Shown here piece after piece: positions 57,789 through 64,000 of a stretch of DNA of 64,000 nucleotides. The translations under genes were made by a program, and so were the position numbers. Source of the stretch: Microstegium vimineum (lineage: Eukaryota > Streptophyta > Magnoliopsida > Poales > Poaceae); the NCBI GenBank assembly GCA_022036555.1, contig CM039133.1:6079184-6143183 (forward strand), read 5' to 3'. The notes under the pieces are model-generated. The model ran no database searches, was not told the DNA's origin, and saw nothing but the letters and a program-made list of their open reading frames with translations. How positions within the stretch are numbered: the stretch's first letter is position 1; each line of letters starts with the position of its first letter.

Positions 57789-59343
57789 ATGGAAGAAGCA
57801 GAGAACGGCGTGAGGAGCCGCTCTCGGAATCGGAAGCGCGCGTCCGGCAACGGCGTGAGGAAGCTACCTCCTTCTCCGACGAGGGAGAACGGCGTGAGGA
57901 ACCGCTCCCCGACGCGCGCCCCGGCCAACGGCGTGAGGAACCGCTACCCGACGCGGCGCCCCCGCCAACGGCGTGAGGAAGCTATCCCCTTCTCCGACGA
58001 GGTCGTCCGCCCCGGAGCAGAGGAAGTCCTCTACCTCGCCTCCGCCGCCGCGCGTTCCCAGGTGGCTGATCCTCGACCGCATCGTCCACCGCAGCCGCAG
58101 GAAACGTCCCGGGGTCGTCCCGGACGACGCCACGGCCTCGGCGCTCGCCCTCGACTGCGTCGGCCGCCCCGTGCGCGCCTCTCTCAGGATCGCCGAGCCG
58201 CCGGCGGTCTCCCGTCTCTACCTCCACCTGACGGGCAGGCCGGCGATCGAAGACATCGCGGAGCCCAAGGCCATCGCAGCCCACGGCAACGCCATTCTCT
58301 TCCGGATGTTTGTCCCCTTCGAGGATCCTACGTGGTGGCCAGCAATTGGCTACTTCCCCATCGACTACTTCGTCTACACCAGCTCGTCCTCGTCAGCGCC
58401 GACCCTGACTCTGCTTCCCCCTTGCTTCGACGGCGGCCACACGGACCCCAAGTTTGACGAGTACTTCCAACCCTACCGCAGCCAGCAGCAGCGCACCATG
58501 TTGGACAAGGAGATGGGAATCCTGTGCCACGGTGAAGAAGGCGAGTTCACGGTGGCAGATCTCACGCAGCGTTACCCCAGGGAGGTCGACCTCTGCCTGC
58601 TGCACCACAACCCGTCTCCTGCCTCCACCATTCCGATTCAGTGGAGCGTTCAGAGGCTGAAGATCCCTGCCGACATGAAGATCAACCTCTACACATGGAG
58701 GAACGACGTCGTCGTGCCCATTGACAGACGCCGCTTGTGCTGGGTCGACTACTACCAGGGCATGCTGCTCATTGATGTCCTCACTGTCACTGACAGAAAC
58801 AACATCAACAGCCACCCAGATCTTCTCCAGTTCATCCCACTTCCTTCTCTGGCTTTGAAGTATCGCCGCCCGTACATGGATGCTGGTGTACCTGACCCGT
58901 TTCGGTGTGTCAGTGTTACTGACGATGGCATCATCAAGCTCGTCTGTATTCTTCTTACCAAGCCTCCTTCTCCTTATCCCTTTACCATAAGAACTTGGGT
59001 TTTGGATAATGTCCACCGAGGCAAATGGAGGAAGGATGTTGATACCATAATGGGTGACAATGACTTCTTTGGTCTGTATGGCACTGGCCAGAGTTGCCTT
59101 CCACGTGTGCAGCCAAGATTTCCTACGGTGAGCTTAGTTGATCCTGATGTCATCTGCTTCCTGCTCGAAGATGAGGACCGTAGCCTTTTCTGGACGATTG
59201 CGGTCAACATGAGGAAGAAGAAGATGCTGTCGAGTGCCGTCTATATCAATGAAGAAGAAGAAGAAGAATACCCTCTAAAAGGGGCATCAGGACCATTTTC
59301 GTTGGTCATAACTTCATCCGCAGCAATTTCTCCTCTTACTTGA
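57789..59343 (+). pseudogene. DUF1618-family protein, two homopolymer-associated frame breaks
   Basis: ATG at 57789 (MEEAENGVRSRSRNRKRAS) opens a basic N-terminus with repeated NGVR(K/N) and PTR units. One extra C in a five-C run at 57959-57963 moves the frame into the long open stretch ending at 59341-59343. That stretch contains WLILDRIVHRS, AIEDIAEPKAIAAHGNAIL, HTDPKFDEYFQPYRSQ, VDYYQGMLLIDVL and the DUF1618 core (FIPLPSLALKYRRPYMD, RCVSVTDDGIIKLVCI, WVLDNVHRGKWRKD). DUF1618 proteins are numerous in grasses; their function is unknown. Near 59277-59284 (A4G4) the frame shifts again: another frame gives FVGHNFIRSNFSSYLSKDA, the expected C-terminus, and a possible donor at 59361. A second exon may begin near 60173. 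Confidence 0.75.
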
Positions 59344-60794
59344 GTAAAGATGCCATCACAAGGTAATATTATATCTCTTTCTATTGCATCTTGTTTGCAG
59401 CACTCTGCAGGAAGACTTGTTGTGCTTAGCAGCGTCTAGTTTGCATTTATAAACATGAATAGAACATGATGGTGTAGGCTGCCAGGCATATGCAATTTCT
59501 GTGCTAAGTTAAATAAGTAGCCAATCTGCTACCAGTGTTTTAACATGTTGAGATATGAACGGCCTAATCAGCTAAAATCGCATGGTAAAACTGTAACCTA
59601 ATCTTATCATGGTTTGAAGTCGAGGCAATAATATGCATTAAGCCATTAAGCTAGCGAACAGAAGTGTTATTCTGTTCAGACATTGTTTAACCATGACTCC
59701 AATTATGTTCACCTGTTTTTGTTCTATTGTCAGAAAGCCTATATTAGTTTGGGATCCTAACCAAAACCAGAGCAACCAGTATAAAACAATGTGCGATCCC
59801 TAACCCAATTAGCTCTGTACATTACAAACCAACTCTAAGTACCAATGCCAAGCGCATGTGCTGTATGATATTGACATCTTTACTTTCTTATGAACAAATC
59901 ATCTTGATTTCCGTACAATTTCTGATAGAAAAAACTTTTAGCTCGTTCACCAACACATATAAAGAGGAAGCATGATAGGTAAACGGTAGGGGCTAGGGAG
60001 GCTACGCCCATAGTTGAAATTCTACCCCGGCTATTGGTTCTCAGGATCAAGAATGTACAGAAAGAAGAAACCTTGTCAGAAATCTGCAGTGGCCATGACT
60101 TTGAAAAACATTCATTCATGCTCCTAAGGTGATTGTTACATCCATTACTCTGTAAAATAATGGTGTGTGCAGGCAGCTTCCCCAACTGAACTTCCTTGTT
60201 CTGGTGAAACCGGAATGTTCTTTAAGGATGGGAGTTCAAAGTATCAAGACTGTTACGAGATCAAAGCATCTCAGTAATGTCAAAAGTTATATAGTTGCAT
60301 ATCTATAACGCCAAAGTTGTTCTCTATAATTAAATGAAGATGCAACTACTTTATTTGTTAATTGTACTTGTATACACTAAAATAATATATGACAATTATC
60401 AAGACATGGAGTGTAGAAATTATCTAACTGGGTTTTGTTTTCAACTGTTACATCTCATGTATGCAAACATTGATTGCGTTGTGGCTCTGCTATGTTTTGT
60501 GCAGTTGGGAACTAAGTGAAAAGATGCAGGAGGCAAAAAAGGATAGAGTGATGCAGAATATTGATCAAAATTGAAGAAGTGATTGACTGGATGGATGACA
60601 ACACATTTTGAAGACTCGTTCTGTCTGCTTCGTGAGGGAGCTGCGGTGTGCTTGAGAGAACTTGTTTGATGCTCAATCCCGACACAGATCACAATAGGCT
60701 TTTGGTTCTCTGTCTTGTAATGTGTCCTCTCCATGGAGAATGAATTTCGGGAACCTGTATTAACCTGGTTAGTGCATGCATGACAATCTCTATG

Positions 60795-60841
60795 TGGATG
60801 TTGAATGTTGAATGTTGGATGTTGAATGTTGAATGTTGAAT
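60795..60841. repeat. Seven-base tandem repeat (gttgaat)n
   Basis: About six to seven copies of gttgaat with one variant (gttggat). The surrounding 59350-61360 stretch holds no supported gene apart from the possible second DUF1618 exon near 60173-60300. Confidence 0.85.
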
Positions 60842-61363
60842 GCACATGCTGTGTTAGCCAACTCTCCCTAAGGGCCCATAGTTATCAAAACAAACTTTGA
60901 AACGACTAACCAGGTGGCTGAGTCCATGCTGCGTTGCATTCTAGTGGTCTTATGATTGTGTAGCGTGCTGCAAGCCCCATGATTTGCAGGACTGTATCTG
61001 GGGCCTAAATTTATAGAAACTTTCCCAATCCAAACAACAAATGTATCCGGGGCCCATAACTCTAGACAACTTCCCTAAATGCAAACAACAAATGGCATAT
61101 GATGTTGGCAATAAAACGGAGTTAAATTGGCAACTCATGCTGCATATGATAGTAGCTTTTTTTAACGTAAAGTCATGAAAGTTTCTTGATTGAACATCAA
61201 GATGTCAAATGTTGGACAAGCCAAATAAGTCCAAGATCCAAAATACTGGACAAGTCAAATAAGTCCAAGATCTGGCAGGCAACAATGAGCAGTAGTCAAT
61301 GTCAACCTTAAAGATATTATAAAAGACTAATCATGACGATGGGGAACCCGGCCCGCAGCTTCC

Positions 61364-63186
61364 TCAATCATATCTCTTGGCCTTTCCTTTCCTTGTTGCA
61401 GTCTGCCAATCGAATTCTGAATCCGATGATGAGGACTGTTGTTGTGTAGGAGCAGGAGGAGGTCGAGGTCTAGGCGCTGCAGGCTGAGGTGCAGCTGCTT
61501 GGGACTGCAGCCATTGAGGTCTCACAGAGCCTCCCTGCCTTGAACTTGGCGTTGAAGGCTGTGACAATCCTGAACTTGTGCCTGCATGGGACTGCTGCAA
61601 TGGAGGTCTCCCAGAGACTATGTTGGATCCCCACCTTGAACTTGTCGTTGATGGCAGTGAAAACCCTGAACTTGCTGCTGCTTGGGACTGCTGATATGGA
61701 GGTCTGCCAACGCCTTGGTAGGATCCCTGCCTTGAACTTGAACTGCCGGCTGCTTGGGGCTGCTGCCATGCAGGAGCTCTTGCTTGGGGCTGCTGCCATG
61801 CAGGAACTCTTGCTTGGGGCTGCTGCCATGCAGGAGCTCTCGCAGTGCCTACGTCGGATCCCTGCCTTGAGCTTGGCGTTGACGGCTGTGAAGACCCTGG
61901 ACTTTCAGATTGTTCCCCCTTCCTGCTGTAATCTTTATATGGCCAAGAGAATACATATACATCAGCCAATGCAAAAGCCGATATAGATAAGCATATTAAC
62001 AAGTAAGCAATAATAAAAATGACATGGCATAACCAAGGCTGCATCTCTAATTCCAAATGAAGATTTAGATTATACTTTCAGAAAAAAAATGTTACTAGTT
62101 TCATATAATTTTTATTTTATCGTTTCTAGAAAATATAAACCACCTTTGAAACTAGCTAGGCTGCAAAATTTGTTTAATATCGATAGTTCGATGGTAAAAA
62201 AAAAATCTAGTTTTAATGTTGCATTGGCAAAAACAATCTTGAGCAATAATCGGGCTTCAGCGCTCCGGCCATTTGGCTCTGGTAGAGGAGCACGTGGACT
62301 GGAACCCTGCCAAACGGCCCCATATGGTATGATTTGCATCCTGCCAAACGATATCTAGACATGTTTTCCAATAGATTTTGGAGAGACTGCATATTTTTAC
62401 CTGGAATTGCTGGATAACATAAGAAGCAGGTACACCTTACCTGAGCTGCAAGCAGCCTACAAGTTAAGAAACATTAGTCTTCTTTTAAAACAATGATATA
62501 AAGCAAGGTACAGGTTTAAAAACATACTCTGGCATAATGGCAATACTTTTATCATTGATCCAATTACGAATAATGTCAGGAACCAAATTTGGATTATGTG
62601 CAGGTATCATAAGCTCAATACCATCATCATTCTTGAATTTTTCATTCCATGGCTCAGAAGTCTTGTCCTAGAAAAAGGAACAGATTAAGATTAATTAAGT
62701 TCAACATAAGGAAGGCCATGTACATGCTTCACGCCTAATAAGAAGGCAGCTATGTCTAAACATGGATATTTTGATGAATGGCCAAAGAAAGACATACTAT
62801 GTATTGATGTTTCGATGATAGTAGTAGCAAATAATTTTGTTGTACAAAACATTAATTTCAAACTGAAATGAAAAGAGAGTTGAACTCACAAATCGTTTTG
62901 ATGGGCCATGCATGTATCCATCCCGCATAAGTCTGAAAGTGCTGCGTCTCGATTTTCCATATGCTTCATTACGACTCATAGCATGTGCTATTGTATCATC
63001 AAACAATGCAGTTGTGGACAGCTGACTGAAATCGACATAAGGTTTTCCCTCGTATTGAAATGGGAGCTGAAACTCAAATACAGAACTCCTGAGGGTAAAG
63101 CTGTCATTTCGCACGTACGGGCGGGTGGGGTGACCGTGGAGGATATTGTCGTGTGGTGCCTCGTGATCCACTTCCACTTTCCCCAA
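61364..63186 (-). CDS. Unrecognised multi-exon gene with Gln/Pro/Ser-rich C-terminus
   Basis: Minus-strand exons with consistent phases: A 62890 to about 63053 (possibly up to 63186), B 62528-62667, C 62401-62456, D 61364-61932. A ends phase 0, B ends with 2 nt over, C ends with 1 nt over, D completes a GAT codon. Products: YEGKPYVDFSQLSTTALF and SRRSTFRLMRDGYMHGPSKR (A), WNEKFKNDDGIELMIPAHNP and DIIRNWINDKSIAIM (B), a short Cys-containing piece (C), then a low-complexity tail with three RAPAWQQPQ-like repeats and SQPSTPSSRQG motifs, ending GKAKRYD. I do not recognise the family. The start is uncertain because the 5' part of exon A lies in the duplicated segment (63056-63195). Confidence 0.55.
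61751..61840 (-). repeat. Three 30-bp tandem repeats in exon D
   Basis: Three copies of a 30-bp unit (tgcttggggctgctgccatg plus caggagctct) with one substitution, in frame, encoding a ten-residue AWQQPQARAP-type unit. Confidence 0.95.
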
Positions 63187-63195
63187 TCCCCATTG
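63056..63195 (+). repeat. Second copy of the DUF1618 upstream segment
   Basis: Same orientation and order of shared blocks as 57607-57712. Homology stops at 63195 where the presumed new repeat begins. Confidence 0.85.
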
Positions 63196-64000
63196 AAAGG
63201 ATCAAGATGTCCAAGAGGGGGGGTGAATTGGGCTTGTTTTAAATTTCTAAAGCAAATATGAAAACCTATCAAATGTCAATCACCCCCTAGTGTCTACGAT
63301 CCGTGTGTCCTAACTAGAAAGCGGTAGCAGCTCATGGGAATTAAAAGCGACCAAAGCAATTCTAGTAGGTAATGTAAAAACAAGACGGAAAGTAATGCGG
63401 AAATGTAAAGAGCTAGGGAAAAAGAAATTCTCAGTGACGCAGCGATTTTTTTCCGAGGTATCGAGGTGTCGACACACCCCCCTAGTCCTCGTTGGAGCAC
63501 CTCGCAAGGTATCGCTCCCCCTCTACCTGCGCAAGGGTAGAGTGCTCTCTACGGGCTGATTCTTCGCCACTCCGGCTCGGTGAATCGCCCACAACCGATC
63601 ACAGAAGCTTGGAGAAGAGCCGCCAACAATCTTCCGGCGATCACTTCCTCCTAACACCACCAAACCGTCTAGGTGCTGTCGAACACCAAGAGTAACAAGC
63701 ACAAGACCTTCACTTGACCAACTCAAGGCTAGGAAGGTGGATGGATGCACACAAGTTACTCCTAATCACCCTAGGAGGGAAGAACAAGATGAACTCTCTC
63801 TAATCTCTCCCTCACTAGGCACTTGGCTCTCCAAAGTATTTCTCAAGGTGTCACCAGCTGAAACAAATGCCAAGCGTCCCTCTAAGGACGAAGGGGCAAC
63901 TATAAATAGTCCCACCTCCAAAACTAGCCGTTTTTTACTTTTTCTTCTCTCTGCGAAGCCACCGGACTAGTCCGGAGCTCATACCACCGGACCATGCACA
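63196..64000. mobile_element. Probable start of a further repeat element running off the window
   Basis: Begins gaaaggatcaagatgtccaa followed by gaggggggtgaattggg, a block common at the edge of grass repeats. It ends with accggactagtccgg-type inverted motifs (63961-63993). No coding domain is visible; overlapping frames at 63490-63970 look incidental. Confidence 0.35.

Overview
This is a window of nuclear DNA from a grass, probably a panicoid such as sorghum, sugarcane, Miscanthus or maize. The evidence is grass-type content: a DUF1618 gene, a xylanase-inhibitor-type GH18 gene, a SABATH methyltransferase, tandem malectin-like LRR receptor kinases, CACTA elements with TTTGCCGAGGGC or TTTAGTCCCGGTTGG subterminal repeats, Stowaway MITEs, and a large Ty3/Gypsy element with an antisense gene. 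Genes have introns and most of the sequence is transposons, often nested. I see no CRISPR array, operon, rRNA gene or true tRNA gene.

Layout. 1-4.07 kb: an antisense LINE carrying two nested insertions (a second LINE and a MITE), in the intron ahead of the transmembrane exon of receptor kinase 1. 4.4-7.4 kb: transmembrane and kinase exons of that gene, with an in-frame TGA. 8.5 kb: a relic of a third kinase copy. 9.0-10.05 kb: a complete non-autonomous CACTA element. 10.5-10.66 kb: a small MITE upstream of receptor kinase 2. 10.96-19.09 kb: receptor kinase 2 with all 13 expected exons but two separate +2-nt frameshifts; its introns hold several repeats and a compound hairpin. 19.6-20.4 kb: a large foldback element. 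20.5-21.0 kb: a truncated GH18 xylanase-inhibitor-like gene (minus). 22.1-23.6 kb: a SABATH methyltransferase pseudogene (minus) with an 8-bp duplication resembling a hAT excision footprint. 24.33-28.88 kb: a CACTA element carrying a fragment of a NEN-type exonuclease gene and a transposon-encoded gene. 29.9-32.2 kb: a methyltransferase fragment, Stowaway MITEs (one nested, one holding a tRNA-derived SINE) and a small cysteine-rich peptide exon.

34.88-53.24 kb is one damaged Ty3/Gypsy retrotransposon, probably Tat lineage (Grande/RIRE2-like). It has gag-protease, RT-RNase H and integrase on the plus strand and a 4.4-kb multi-exon gene on the minus strand before the 3' LTR. Two solo LTRs from other families, each with a perfect 5-bp target-site duplication, sit inside it, and its 3' LTR has lost about 360 bp. 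54.89-56.52 kb: a CACTA element with a captured GRF zinc-finger gene. 57.6-59.35 kb: a DUF1618 gene with two homopolymer-associated frame breaks. 61.4-63.2 kb: an unrecognised multi-exon minus-strand gene with a Gln/Pro/Ser-rich tail. 63.2 kb to the end: probably the start of another repeat.

Almost every host gene is broken by a stop, a 1-8 nt indel or a truncation. This fits a decaying, transposon-rich resistance-type locus. Several breaks lie in short homopolymer or dinucleotide runs, so residual assembly error must also be considered. I did not find a clearly new biological system. The most unusual items are the antisense gene of the large retroelement, the exonuclease gene capture by CACTA, the inverted-duplicated CACTA end and the cluster of long hairpins.
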